From: Asbonarchaeum sp964517675
GTDB lineage: Archaea; Nanohalarchaeota; Nanosalinia; Nanosalinales; Nanoanaerosalinaceae
Length of the DNA stretch: 64,000 bases
Reading direction: 5' to 3'
Assembly: GCA_964517675.1 (NCBI GenBank)
Contig: CAZFEL010000002.1
Span: 1-64,000 of the forward strand
Shown here: positions 41,844 through 51,058 of the stretch, piece after piece
Layout: every line of letters begins with the position of its first letter
How positions within the stretch are numbered: the first letter of the stretch is position 1
Notes under the pieces: generated by a model
The model's input: only the letters and a program-made list of their open reading frames with translations
Databases searched by the model: none
What the model was told of the DNA's origin: nothing
Made by a program: the position numbers and the translations under genes

Positions 41844-42908
41844 TCACTCGATCAGATCCTTCACGGACTCGAAGAAGTTCCGGTCCCGCTCGGGCTCCTG
41901 GCGGAGCTGCTCGAAGACGTCCTCCTGTTCCGGATCGAGGTCCTCCGGGACACTGACATCGACCTTGACGTACAGGTCACCGTGACCGCGGCGGCCCGGC
42001 ATCCCCTTGCCCTGGACACGCAGCACCTGGCCCGGCTGGGTCCCTGCCGGCACATCGATCGCGACAGTGCTCGTCGGGGTCGGTACCTCCACGGACGCCC
42101 CCAGGACCGCATCACCGACACCGACGATGACCGTCGTGAACAGGTCATCCTGCTTCCGCTCGAGCTCATCGTGGTCATCCACACCGACGAACAGGAACAG
42201 GTCACCAGTCCTGCCATCACGGAGCTGGTTGCCCTTACCACGGACCCGGACACGCTGGCCGTCCTGGACACCCGCAGGAATTTCGACCTCGACGGTCTCT
42301 GTCGTCTCCGTCACGCCATCGCCGCCACACGAACCACACGGCTCCTCTGGGACCTCACCGCGACCCTCACAGCTCTCGCACTCCTGGACGACCTGTGCCC
42401 GGCCGAACGGTGTCCGCTGGGTCTTCCTGACCTTGCCTCGACCGCTACAGTCCAGGCAGGTCTCTGTCGTCCCATCGGCGGCACCGGTCCCGTCACAGGC
42501 ATCACACGATGCCCGGCGCTCGACCTCGAAGGTCTTGTCCACCCCGGTATAGGCCTCCTCGAGACTGATCTGGACCGGTATCTTCAGGTGCGGAGACTGC
42601 TGGCGGCGCGAGCCTCCACCACCCCCACCACCGAAGATCGTGTTGAACAGATCCTGGACATCGGAGAATCCTCCTGATGCGGCATTGGCATCGATGCCTT
42701 CCTTGCCGAAGCGGTCGTACTTCTTCCGCTTTTCCTCATCGCTGAGGACCTCGTAGGCCTTGTTGACCTTCTGGAACTTCTCCTCATCGGCCTCCTCGGA
42801 GTTCGAGTCGGGATGGTACTTCTTGGCCTTCTTGCGGTAAGCCCTCTTGATCTCGTCCTTGGATGCGTTCTCCGGGACCCCCAGGACTTCATAGTACTCC
42901 TTCGGCAC
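41844..42908 (-). CDS. dnaJ: DnaJ co-chaperone
   Basis: 354 aa. J-domain 1-70 with HPD at 32-34; Gly-rich linker (GGFSDV ... GGGGGG); four CxxCxGxG zinc motifs (CDACDGTG, CLDCSGRG, CESCEGRG, CGSCGGDG) and the two C-terminal substrate-binding beta domains ending in a charged helix. It stimulates DnaK ATPase and delivers unfolded proteins. The start is GTG 42908, preceded by a hairpin that includes GGAGGGG (see 42909-43063). It is the last gene of the grpE-dnaK-dnaJ operon, separated from dnaK by 155 bases. Confidence 0.95.
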   Translation of the reverse strand: MPKEYYEVLGVPENASKDEIKRAYRKKAKKYHPDSNSEEADEEKFQKVNKAYEVLSDEEKRKKYDRFGKEGIDANAASGGFSDVQDLFNTIFGGGGGGGSRRQQSPHLKIPVQISLEEAYTGVDKTFEVERRASCDACDGTGAADGTTETCLDCSGRGKVRKTQRTPFGRAQVVQECESCEGRGEVPEEPCGSCGGDGVTETTETVEVEIPAGVQDGQRVRVRGKGNQLRDGRTGDLFLFVGVDDHDELERKQDDLFTTVIVGVGDAVLGASVEVPTPTSTVAIDVPAGTQPGQVLRVQGKGMPGRRGHGDLYVKVDVSVPEDLDPEQEDVFEQLRQEPERDRNFFESVKDLIE

Positions 42909-43063
42909 TTAGATGGCACCCCTCCATCTGATCGGAAATCCTTCCGGATTTCCTGTGAACTCAGAAACTCCTCCAGAGTTTCGAGTGAAGATCACGCAGG
43001 TTCCACTCTGACCGACATTCGAGTGCCGCCATCCATGCAAGAAACCATGAGGAAACGAGGAGG
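42909..43063 (-). promoter_or_regulatory. dnaK-dnaJ spacer with three tandem hairpins
   Basis: No gene. As minus-strand RNA it forms three perfect hairpins: 7-base arms GAAACTC/GAGTTTC (42964-42982), 8-base arms GGAAATCC/GGATTTCC with a 4-base loop (42934-42953), and 6-base arms AGATGG/CCATCT (42911-42929) whose loop and stem hold the only Shine-Dalgarno-like sequence (GGAGGGG) before the dnaJ GTG. The layout could mask the ribosome site, protect mRNA ends or mark processing. Confidence 0.45.
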
Positions 43064-44950
43064 TCACTGCTCGTCCTCGACCTCCTCGTAGTCGGCATCG
43101 ACGACCTCATCGTTCGCCTGGCCTGCCTGACCGCCCATGTTCATGTTCTGGGCGGCCTTCCGGATATCCTCCTCTGACATGTTCGACGGATCGAAGCCGG
43201 CCCCGCCAGGTCCTGGCTGGCCCTCGCCGCCGTAGATCTCCTTGCCGATCTCCTGGAGCTCTTCCTGGACCGTCTCGATCGCCTTCTCGATCTCGTCCGG
43301 GTCGTTGGACTCCTCGCGGACCTCCCGGAGCTCCTCGAGAGCGTCCTCGATCGAGTCGGTGACCTCATCATCGACCTTGTCACCGTGCTCCTCGATCTGT
43401 TCCTCAGCCTGAGCGAGGACCTGGTCGGCTTTGTTCTGGGCCTCGATGCGCTCTCGCTTTTTCCTGTCCTCCTGGGCGTGTTCTTCGGCCTCTTCCTTCA
43501 TGCGCTCGATCTCCTCGTCATCGAGCCGGGCCTGGTCCTCGATCGTGATCGCGGCCTCCTCGCCCGAGTTCTGCTCGACGGCCTCGACCTGGAGGATGCC
43601 GTCGGTATCGATCTCGAAGGTCACCTCGATTCGAGGCTGGCCTGCAGGGGCCGGCGGGATACCGCCGAGGTTGAACTGGCCGAGGCTCTTGTTGTCCTTG
43701 GCCATCTCGCGTTCACCCTGGAGGACATGGACCGTGACGACGGACTGGTTGTCCTGTGCGGTCGTGAACGTCTTTGTCTCTTTCGCAGGGATCTTGGTGT
43801 TTTCCTCGATCAGGGTCGTCATGATCCCGCCTTTCGTCTCGACACCGAGAGAAAGCGGTGCGACATCCAGCAGGATGAGATCGTCCGCATCACCGCTGAT
43901 CGAGCCGGCCTGGATCGAGGCACCCTTCGCGACGGCCTCATCCGGGCTGACTGACTGGTCCGGGCTCATCCCGGTCACATCCTCGACATGGTCCTGGACC
44001 GCCGGGACGCGGGTGGTGCCACCGACGAGGATGACATCGTCTAACTCTGTCGGCTCGAGGCCGGCATCATCGAGGGCCTTCTCGGTCGGGTCCGTCGTCC
44101 GCTCGATCAGGTCCTCAACGAGGTCCTCGAAGGCAGAGCGTGTCAGTTCCTGGTCGACGTTGTAGGTCTCACCGTCCTCCTGGTGGATGAACGGGATGTT
44201 GATCGTCGTCTTCTTCCGCGATGACAGTTCCTTTTTCGCCTCCTCGGCGTTCTCCCGGATACGCTGCATCGCCTCCTCGTTATCGCTCAGGTCGATGCCG
44301 TGATCCTCCTCGAAGGTCTCCAGGACCCGGTCCACAATCTCTTGGTCGAAATCATCGCCACCGAGGTCATTGATCCCCTCGGTCGAGCGGACCTCATAGA
44401 TGCCATCGCCGGTCTCGAGGACCGTCACATCGAAGGTCCCACCGCCGAAGTCATAGACCAGCACCGTCTTGTCCTCCTCATCGTCCATCCCGTACGCGAG
44501 GGCGGCAGCGGTCGGCTCGTTCAGGATCCGCTCGACCTCAAGGCCCGCGATCTCGCCGGCGTCCTTCGTCGCCTGGCGCTGTGTATCGTCGAAGTGTGCC
44601 GGGACCGTGATGACGGCCTTGTCCACCTCCTCACCGATCTTCGCCTCCGCGTCCTGCTTGAGCTTCTGGAGGATCATCGAGGAGATCTCCTGGGGTGTGT
44701 AGTCATCACCGTCCAGCTCGACGGTGTGATCCTCGCCCATGTGGCGCTTGATGCTTGTGACGGTGTTTGCCTGGTTGGTCAGCACCTGATTTTTCGCCGG
44801 CTTCCCGACCAGGCGCTCGCCGTCATCGAAGGCCACGATCGACGGGGACACCCGCTCGCCCTCTGCGTTCTCGATGATCTGGGGTTCGTCGTTTGCGTAC
44901 TGCGCGACTGCGCTTCGTGTCGTACCAAGATCGATGCCGATGATTGTCAT
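43064..44950 (-). CDS. dnaK: DnaK (Hsp70) chaperone
   Basis: 628 aa. ATPase domain with IIGIDLGTTRSAVA at the N-terminus, VPAHFDDTQRQATKDA, NEPTAAALAYG, VYDFGGGTFDVTVL and VGGTTRVPAVQ; the linker and beta-sandwich (LDVAPLSLGVETKGG, then PPAPAGQPRIEV) and the C-terminal helical lid follow, ending in the acidic tail EEVEDEQ. Length is slightly short of bacterial DnaK, as usual for archaeal copies. It starts 21 bases after grpE ends. It refolds and protects proteins with DnaJ and GrpE. Confidence 0.97.
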   Translation of the reverse strand: MTIIGIDLGTTRSAVAQYANDEPQIIENAEGERVSPSIVAFDDGERLVGKPAKNQVLTNQANTVTSIKRHMGEDHTVELDGDDYTPQEISSMILQKLKQDAEAKIGEEVDKAVITVPAHFDDTQRQATKDAGEIAGLEVERILNEPTAAALAYGMDDEEDKTVLVYDFGGGTFDVTVLETGDGIYEVRSTEGINDLGGDDFDQEIVDRVLETFEEDHGIDLSDNEEAMQRIRENAEEAKKELSSRKKTTINIPFIHQEDGETYNVDQELTRSAFEDLVEDLIERTTDPTEKALDDAGLEPTELDDVILVGGTTRVPAVQDHVEDVTGMSPDQSVSPDEAVAKGASIQAGSISGDADDLILLDVAPLSLGVETKGGIMTTLIEENTKIPAKETKTFTTAQDNQSVVTVHVLQGEREMAKDNKSLGQFNLGGIPPAPAGQPRIEVTFEIDTDGILQVEAVEQNSGEEAAITIEDQARLDDEEIERMKEEAEEHAQEDRKKRERIEAQNKADQVLAQAEEQIEEHGDKVDDEVTDSIEDALEELREVREESNDPDEIEKAIETVQEELQEIGKEIYGGEGQPGPGGAGFDPSNMSEEDIRKAAQNMNMGGQAGQANDEVVDADYEEVEDEQ

Positions 44951-44971
44951 GATGATCGCCTCATGTATCGA

Positions 44972-45475
44972 TTAACCGTCGTCCTCGTTCTGGCCCACGA
45001 TGACCTCTGCCTCGCGGAGGACCTGATCGTTGTACATGTAGCCGGTCCGCTTCTGCTCGATGACGCGGTTGTGCTTGGGATGGTGTCGCGTGTCGACCGC
45101 ACTGTGGAGCCGAGGGTCGAACTCCTCGCCTTCGGCCTCGATGCGTTCCAGCCCGCGCCGCTGTAGTGCCTCGTACAGCTGGTCCGCGACAAGCCTGACG
45201 CCCTGGAGCAGCCCTGAATCCTCATCAGCCGACATGATCGCTCGCTCGAGGTTGTCCAGGACCCCGATGAGATCGCTGGCCAGGTCCCTGCGTGCCTCGT
45301 GCTTCCACCGCTCCCGTCGTTCATCCTGCTTGTCGCGGTAGTTCTCGAGGTCGGCCTTGAACGTCTTCGCACGCTCCTCCCATGTATCGCGCTCGTCTTC
45401 GATCTCATCGACCCGCTGCTCGAGTGCTTCGATGGCCTCCTCCAGTTCCTCCCGAGAATGGTCCTCGTGGGACAT
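44972..45475 (-). CDS. grpE: GrpE nucleotide-exchange factor
   Basis: 167 aa from ATG 45475. A long N-terminal coiled coil (EELEEAIEALEQRVDEIEDE...) leads to the GrpE signature region LENYRDKQDERRERWKHEA and the C-terminal beta-domain (EFDPRLHSAVDTRHH ... YMYNDQVLREAEVIVG). It releases ADP from DnaK. TTTATAAA at 45499-45506 is about 27 bases upstream and embedded in a 16-base palindrome (45496-45511), arguing for start 45475 over the longer in-frame version. Confidence 0.93.
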   Translation of the reverse strand: MSHEDHSREELEEAIEALEQRVDEIEDERDTWEERAKTFKADLENYRDKQDERRERWKHEARRDLASDLIGVLDNLERAIMSADEDSGLLQGVRLVADQLYEALQRRGLERIEAEGEEFDPRLHSAVDTRHHPKHNRVIEQKRTGYMYNDQVLREAEVIVGQNEDDG

Positions 45476-45495
45476 CAAGGATCGGGTTGTCCTCG

Positions 45496-45511
45496 AACGT
45501 TTATAAACGTT
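45496..45511. promoter_or_regulatory. TATA box inside perfect 16-base palindrome (grpE promoter)
   Basis: AACGTTTATAAACGTT is fully self-complementary and has the TATA element at its centre, about 27 bases before the grpE ATG. A symmetrical regulator bound there would directly block TBP, a sensible design for heat-shock control. Confidence 0.6.
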
Positions 45512-45600
45512 TTTTGATGCCGTACACAAAAAACTCCTGGATCCTAGCACAGGGAGTTCGGCCCCTCTTCTTTTTAAATTTTTGTCACTCGTGGGTGAAC

Positions 45601-46434
45601 ATGGTTTTCGAGCGGGTCCGGCAGTGGTTCAGCGACGAAGGGCTGACAGAGCACAATGCACAGCTCAACCCGGAGAGCGACGAGGATAACTACAGCGAGG
45701 ATCAGACGGACGCAGAGCAGTACTTCAACATCCACGAAGACAGAGACGCAGACGAATACTGGGGCGAGATCGCCAGGGCAGGATACGCCCTCACCAAGCA
45801 GCAGCTCGATGACGCATACAGGAACGAGGACATCAGCGAGGAAGTCGGGCTCCACTACCTCAGAGGGCTTGCAGAGCCGGCCCTCAGGAAGTACCACGGC
45901 CTCGCCGACGACACGGAACAGATAGAACTTGCCACGTGGGCCGAGAAGGCACAGGACGACCACGGCGAGTACACGGCCGCCGGTCCAGGATTCCACAAGG
46001 AGGTGGACGACAGCGACGTGGCCTCGTTCTACGACGAGATCGCCGATACGTACGATCCCGACGAGTTCGATACGATCGTCGGTGTCCACTCGAGCGGTCT
46101 TCCGTTCCTGACAGTGGCAGACACCTACTTCAATGCCGAGGACGTGATCCTGCGGTACTCTCATATGCGGTGCAGTGACGATGAGGTGAAGATCGGCGAC
46201 GTGATGGAACGACGTATGGACATCGATGACAGCGACGTCCTGATAATTGACGACACCGTCGCATCAGGCAAGACACTCGAGAAAGTCGGTTCCTTCCTCT
46301 ACGACCACGGTGCCAGTGATGTCCGAGCCATCGAAGGTAGCGGCGATCCATACACCGTCGAGATCGATACCGAGACAGGGGAGACAGAAGCAATCAACCA
46401 GGACCCTGTCATCGACCGCGACAGCGAGACATGA
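45601..46434 (+). CDS. Phosphoribosyltransferase-domain protein
   Basis: 277 aa. The C-terminal half has a type I PRTase fold: VGVHSSGLPFLTVADTYF (flexible-loop/PPi-loop side) and the PRPP-binding motif DVLIIDDTVASGKTLEKV (about 205-222). The N-terminal ~130 residues are acidic and helical with no known domain. The base or acceptor is unknown; regulators with PRTase folds are an alternative. TTTTTAAA at about 45569-45576 is 28 bases before ATG 45601, and the gene is divergent from grpE. Confidence 0.75.
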   Translation: MVFERVRQWFSDEGLTEHNAQLNPESDEDNYSEDQTDAEQYFNIHEDRDADEYWGEIARAGYALTKQQLDDAYRNEDISEEVGLHYLRGLAEPALRKYHGLADDTEQIELATWAEKAQDDHGEYTAAGPGFHKEVDDSDVASFYDEIADTYDPDEFDTIVGVHSSGLPFLTVADTYFNAEDVILRYSHMRCSDDEVKIGDVMERRMDIDDSDVLIIDDTVASGKTLEKVGSFLYDHGASDVRAIEGSGDPYTVEIDTETGETEAINQDPVIDRDSET

Positions 46435-46454
46435 ACCGTTCACGATCGCACAAA

Positions 46455-48146
46455 TCATCCTTCCATCGCATCCCGTATCCGTTCAGCCCGCTCACGACCG
46501 ATGCCATCGATCGCCGCCATCTCCTCGACGGTCGCATCCGCCAGCTCATCCAGCGAGAACCGTCTCAGGAGCTTCTTCCTGAGTGCCGGCCCGATGCCCT
46601 CGATCTCCTCAAGGCTGGATGAGATCGCATCCCGCCGTTTCGTGTGGGTCTTCCGCGCGAACCGATGGGCCTCATCACGGGCCTGGCGGAGGACCTGCCA
46701 GGCGGGGTCCGGGAGATCGACGTCCCCGCCATCGGCCGCGATGATGCGGTCGTCAGGCTTGACGATACCGACGATCGGTACATCCCAGCCGACATGCCTG
46801 AGCGAGCGCCTTGCCGCTTTCACCTGCTCCAGCCCGCCATCGATAACCAGCAGGTCCGGCTCCGGCCGTTCATCCCTGCCCTCGACGTGTCGTTTCGCCC
46901 GCCAGCCTATCAGGGCCGCCATGTTCGCGTAGTCGTCGTTTTTTGCCTCCAGCAGCTTCCTGCGATAATCCCCCGTCACCGGCTCACCGTCCTCGACGAC
47001 AACATCCGAGCCAACGACCTCCTTTCCTCCTGTATGGGAGATATCAAAGCACTCGATCCGCTCGATCTCGCCCTCGACGGCATCACCGAACTCGATCGCA
47101 TCCCGGTCCCTGCCGGTGGCGGACCGTGCGGTGTCCACGAGGACGCGGTCCCGGCCGCTGTCCGACTCCTCCAGGACGGTATCCTCAGCGGCCAGCCAGT
47201 CCTCGATCATCCCATCCTCCGGCATCCGTCCGACCACGATACGGTCCGGCAGCGGGTTGCGAGCGTAGAACTGCTCGAGGAACGATGCCACCGCCTCCTG
47301 ATTGTCCCCGGGATCACCACGGAGCCGGTGGACCTCTTTGTCCTCGATCCTGTCATCCTCAACGGTGACAAGCCCGATCCGTGATCTTTCAGGACCTGCC
47401 GCGACCGCGTGGACCTCACCGGTGTCCCGGCCGTCACGACCCTCCAGCAGGTCGGTCAGGGCGCGGCAGTAGTCCCGCAGCGTCGCCGCCCGCTCGAACC
47501 GCTGCTCCTCCGCGGCCTCCGTCATGCGCTTTTCGAGCTCAGCGAGGACCGGTCCAGGATCATCGCGGAAGAACGAGGCGACCGTCTCGACCCGGTCGGC
47601 ATACTCTTCCCCGCTGATCAGGCCGGCACACGGTGCCGAGCACAGCCCCATCTGGTAGGCCACACACGGCCGGTCGCGGGTCTCGAAGGTGTGATCAGAG
47701 CATGTACGGACCCCGAAAAGATCGCGGAAGGCTCTTATCGCTGTCTCGACGGTCTTCATCGATGTGAACGGTCCGAAAACCATCGAACGGGCGTTCGGGT
47801 CCCGCGAGGCCCTGATCTGAGGGAAATCGTGGTCTGTCAGCTCGATGACGGGATAGGACTTCCCGTCCTTCAGCCGGGTATTGTACCGGGGCTGGTACCG
47901 CTTGATCAGGTTGGCCTCCAGCAGCAGCGCCCGCCGGCCGTCCTCGGTCGTCCTGGTCTCGATGCGGTCCGCCCGCTCGACCATCCTGGCTATCCGCGGA
48001 CTGCGTGGATCGCGGTACGAGGCAAGCCTGTCCTGGATGTCGATCGCCTTCCCGACGTACAGCACACGCTCTCCTTCCCTGAAGATGTAGACACCAGGCT
48101 CGTCGGGAGCCTCATCGATCGCTGTGTCCAGATCAGTCCTGTCCAT
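46455..48146 (-). CDS. uvrC: UvrC excinuclease subunit
   Basis: 563 aa. N-terminal GIY-YIG nuclease (GVYIFREGERVLYVGKAIDI, then RIARMVERAD), Cys-region (RTCSDHTFETRDRPCVAYQM, LCSAPC), UVR domain (LEKRMTEAAEEQRFERAATLRD), RNase H-like 5' nuclease (ECFDISHTGG, DLLVIDGGLEQ, PDDRI) and C-terminal helix-hairpin-helix pair (IEGIGPALRKKLL, IDGIGRERAERI). It makes both incisions in nucleotide excision repair. ATG 48146 overlaps the end of uvrA by 14 bases, so they are co-transcribed. Confidence 0.96.
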   Translation of the reverse strand: MDRTDLDTAIDEAPDEPGVYIFREGERVLYVGKAIDIQDRLASYRDPRSPRIARMVERADRIETRTTEDGRRALLLEANLIKRYQPRYNTRLKDGKSYPVIELTDHDFPQIRASRDPNARSMVFGPFTSMKTVETAIRAFRDLFGVRTCSDHTFETRDRPCVAYQMGLCSAPCAGLISGEEYADRVETVASFFRDDPGPVLAELEKRMTEAAEEQRFERAATLRDYCRALTDLLEGRDGRDTGEVHAVAAGPERSRIGLVTVEDDRIEDKEVHRLRGDPGDNQEAVASFLEQFYARNPLPDRIVVGRMPEDGMIEDWLAAEDTVLEESDSGRDRVLVDTARSATGRDRDAIEFGDAVEGEIERIECFDISHTGGKEVVGSDVVVEDGEPVTGDYRRKLLEAKNDDYANMAALIGWRAKRHVEGRDERPEPDLLVIDGGLEQVKAARRSLRHVGWDVPIVGIVKPDDRIIAADGGDVDLPDPAWQVLRQARDEAHRFARKTHTKRRDAISSSLEEIEGIGPALRKKLLRRFSLDELADATVEEMAAIDGIGRERAERIRDAMEG

Positions 48147-50982
48147 CGTCCCCGAGCTTGTCCTGGAGATACCTGCCGGTGTAGGAATCCTCGTTTGCCA
48201 CCACCTCGGGCGTCCCCTCCGCGACGATGGAGCCGCCGTTCTCACCGCCCTCAGGACCAAGGTCGACGATATGGTCCGCACACTTGATAAGTTCGAGCTC
48301 ATGCTCGATCACGACCACCGAGTTCCCGTCCTCCACCAGACGATGCAACACATCGATCAGCTTACGCTCGTCAGACCAGTGCAGCCCGGTCGTGGGCTCA
48401 TCGAGGAGGTACAGCACATCCTCCCTGCGGACCTTCCCAAGCTCTTCCGCAAGCTTGACCCGCTGGGCCTCTCCGCCGGAAAGGGTCGGAGACGGCTGTC
48501 CCAAGTCCATGTAGCCCAGACCGACATCGCGGAGCAGCTGGAGCCGCTTCCTGATCCGTCTGTCGTGCTCGAAGAACCCGTATGCCTCATCCACGTCCAT
48601 CTCGAGGACATTGGCGATCGTTTTCCCGCGGTACTCGACCTGGAGGGTCTCCTCATCGTACCGACGGCCGTTGCAGACATCGCACTCGACGTAGACGTCC
48701 GAGAGGAAGTTCATATCGATCGTGACCGTCCCCTGGCCCTTGCAGTTCTCACAACGGCCGGCCTTCGTGTTGAAGGAGAACCGGCCTTTCGCATAGCCGC
48801 GGCGCTGGGCTTCTTTCGTCTCGGCGAACAGCTCCCGGATGTAATCGAACAGTCCCGTGTAGGTCGCAGGGTTCGAACGTGGGGTCTTCCCGATCGGGGA
48901 CTGATCGATCATCCTGACGGACTCGACGCTGTCCACGCCCTCGATGCCGTCGTTATCACCCGGTCTGACGGATCTGTTGTCGTTGATCGACCGCTGGAGG
49001 CCTCGGTACAGGATATCGTGGATCAGGGTCGATTTCCCGGATCCAGACAGCCCCGTGATAGCGGTAAGGGTCCCCAGCGGGATCTCCACGTCGATGTCCT
49101 TCAGGTTGTGCTCGCGGGCACCCCTGACCGTCAGCGTGTCTCCACCCTCACGGCGCTTATCCGGCACCTCGATCCGCTCCTCACCAGCCAGGAACCGTCC
49201 TGTCAGGGACGCCTCGACGTCCGCCAGCTCTTCCGGCGGGGCCTGGGCGATGACCTCGCCGCCGTTCTTGCCAGGCCCGGGACCGAGGTCGATGATGTTG
49301 TCCGCCCGCCTGATCGTGGATTCGTCGTGCTCGACAACCAGCAGGGTGTTCCCGAGATCGCGGAGCTCCTCCAGCGTATCGATGAGCCTGTCGTTGTCGT
49401 GACGGTGGAGCCCGATTGATGGCTCGTCCAGGACATACAGCACCCCTGTCAGCCCCGAGCCGATCTGGGTCGCCAGCCTGATTCGTTGGGTCTCCCCGCC
49501 GGACAGTGTCGAGGCCTCCCGGTCCAGGGTCAGGTACGTCAGCCCGACCGTGGTCAGGAACCGGAGCCTGTCCGCGATCTCACCGATGACCTGGCCGCCG
49601 ATCTCCTGGTCGCGCTCGGAGAGGTCATCATTCAGCCCCTCGAACAGCTCATGTGCATCCTTGATACGCATCCTGTTGATCCCAGGGATCGTGTGGCCCG
49701 CGACCTCGACGTGACGGGCCTGGGCGTTGAGACGGGAGCCACCACACCGCGGGCAGGTCTCTTCCCGCATGTACTCCCGCATCCTGTCCCTGATCTTCTC
49801 GCTGGACGTCGAGAGGTACCGGCGGTTGACCTGCTCGATGGCGCCCTCGAATGTCTTGTCCGTCATCCCGTCACCGCGCATCGTCGGGACCTGGTACCGG
49901 ATCGGTTCCCCAGGTCCGTGCAGGGCCGCCTCCTGGACGTGGTCCGGCAGCTCCTCGAACGGTGTCTCGAGGCCGACATCGAAATGATCGGCGAAGGCCT
50001 CCAGGGTCGCCTCGTAGAACTCATTCGAGACATCCCACGGCGCAATCGCATGCTTCAGGGGCCGTGATTCATCGGGGACGACCATGTCCCGTGTCGCCCG
50101 CTCGGACTTGCCCAGCCCATCGCACTCCGGGCAGGCGCCCATCGGGGAGTTGAAGGAGAATGTACGCTGTTCGAGATCCGTGTACTCCCGGTCCGTGCCG
50201 GGCTCGGAGAAGCCCTCTGTCATCCGCAGCACCGTCCGGCCGTCGACGTCCTCGAGGTCCTCGTGGTCCGACACCTCGAGGTCCGGTGCCTCGATCCAGA
50301 CCACGCCGTCGCCCTCCTCATAGGATGCCTCGATCGCCTCGATCAGTCGGGAGCGGTCACCACCAACCGCCAGGCGGTCCAGGACCAGCAAGAACTGCTC
50401 TGCGGGCTCCGGGTCGTCCATCGTGATATCGTACAGGGTATCGGTTATGATCTTCGTGAACCCGCGCTCGCGGAGCTGTTCAAGGTCCTCGGGGAAGCTG
50501 TCGGACTCGATCAGGGTGAGGACCTGGATCTTCGTCCCCTCGGGCAGGTCCTCGATCGCGTCGGCTGCCTCCTGCGGTGGCCGTCGCTCGATGACGTCCC
50601 CGGTCTCCGGGGACCGCTGGACACCCACGCGGGCGAAAAGCAGGCGGAGATGGTCGTGGATCTCGGTGACCGTCCCGACTGTCGACCGCGGCGTGGTCCC
50701 CGAATCCCGCTGCTCGATCGAGATCGCAGGAGAGAGCCCCTCGATCCGGTCCACGTCGGGCTTGTCCATCTGATCGAGGAATTTCCGGGCGTACGATGAC
50801 AGAGACTCCATGTACCGGCGCTGGCCCTCCGCAAAGATCGTATCGAATGCCAGGGTCGATTTACCGGACCCTGAGACCCCTGTGACGACGTTGAAACTGC
50901 CTCGCGGTATGTCGAGGTCGATATCTTTCAGGTTGTGCTCGCTGGCTCCTTCGACCGTTATGGTATCGTTGCGTTCGCTCAT
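48133..50982 (-). CDS. uvrA: UvrA excinuclease subunit
   Basis: 949 aa from ATG 50982. Two ABC ATPase modules: Walker A GVSGSGKSTLA (about 36-46) and GLSGSGKSTLI; signatures LSGGETQRIRLA and LSGGEAQRVKLA; Walker B VLDEPSIGLH and LLDEPTTGLH. Zinc modules are CPRCGGSRLNAQ and CENCKGQG ... CDVCNGRRYDEE. It recognises DNA lesions and loads UvrB. The gene is divergent from uvrB with 76 bases between starts. Confidence 0.97.
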   Translation of the reverse strand: MSERNDTITVEGASEHNLKDIDLDIPRGSFNVVTGVSGSGKSTLAFDTIFAEGQRRYMESLSSYARKFLDQMDKPDVDRIEGLSPAISIEQRDSGTTPRSTVGTVTEIHDHLRLLFARVGVQRSPETGDVIERRPPQEAADAIEDLPEGTKIQVLTLIESDSFPEDLEQLRERGFTKIITDTLYDITMDDPEPAEQFLLVLDRLAVGGDRSRLIEAIEASYEEGDGVVWIEAPDLEVSDHEDLEDVDGRTVLRMTEGFSEPGTDREYTDLEQRTFSFNSPMGACPECDGLGKSERATRDMVVPDESRPLKHAIAPWDVSNEFYEATLEAFADHFDVGLETPFEELPDHVQEAALHGPGEPIRYQVPTMRGDGMTDKTFEGAIEQVNRRYLSTSSEKIRDRMREYMREETCPRCGGSRLNAQARHVEVAGHTIPGINRMRIKDAHELFEGLNDDLSERDQEIGGQVIGEIADRLRFLTTVGLTYLTLDREASTLSGGETQRIRLATQIGSGLTGVLYVLDEPSIGLHRHDNDRLIDTLEELRDLGNTLLVVEHDESTIRRADNIIDLGPGPGKNGGEVIAQAPPEELADVEASLTGRFLAGEERIEVPDKRREGGDTLTVRGAREHNLKDIDVEIPLGTLTAITGLSGSGKSTLIHDILYRGLQRSINDNRSVRPGDNDGIEGVDSVESVRMIDQSPIGKTPRSNPATYTGLFDYIRELFAETKEAQRRGYAKGRFSFNTKAGRCENCKGQGTVTIDMNFLSDVYVECDVCNGRRYDEETLQVEYRGKTIANVLEMDVDEAYGFFEHDRRIRKRLQLLRDVGLGYMDLGQPSPTLSGGEAQRVKLAEELGKVRREDVLYLLDEPTTGLHWSDERKLIDVLHRLVEDGNSVVVIEHELELIKCADHIVDLGPEGGENGGSIVAEGTPEVVANEDSYTGRYLQDKLGDDGQD

Positions 50983-51058
50983 GGCTGGACTGGACCGGTC
51001 AGGCCCGTACAGGAAGGGACGCCAAAGCATTAAATGGATGACGTGGCACCCCTTCTCC

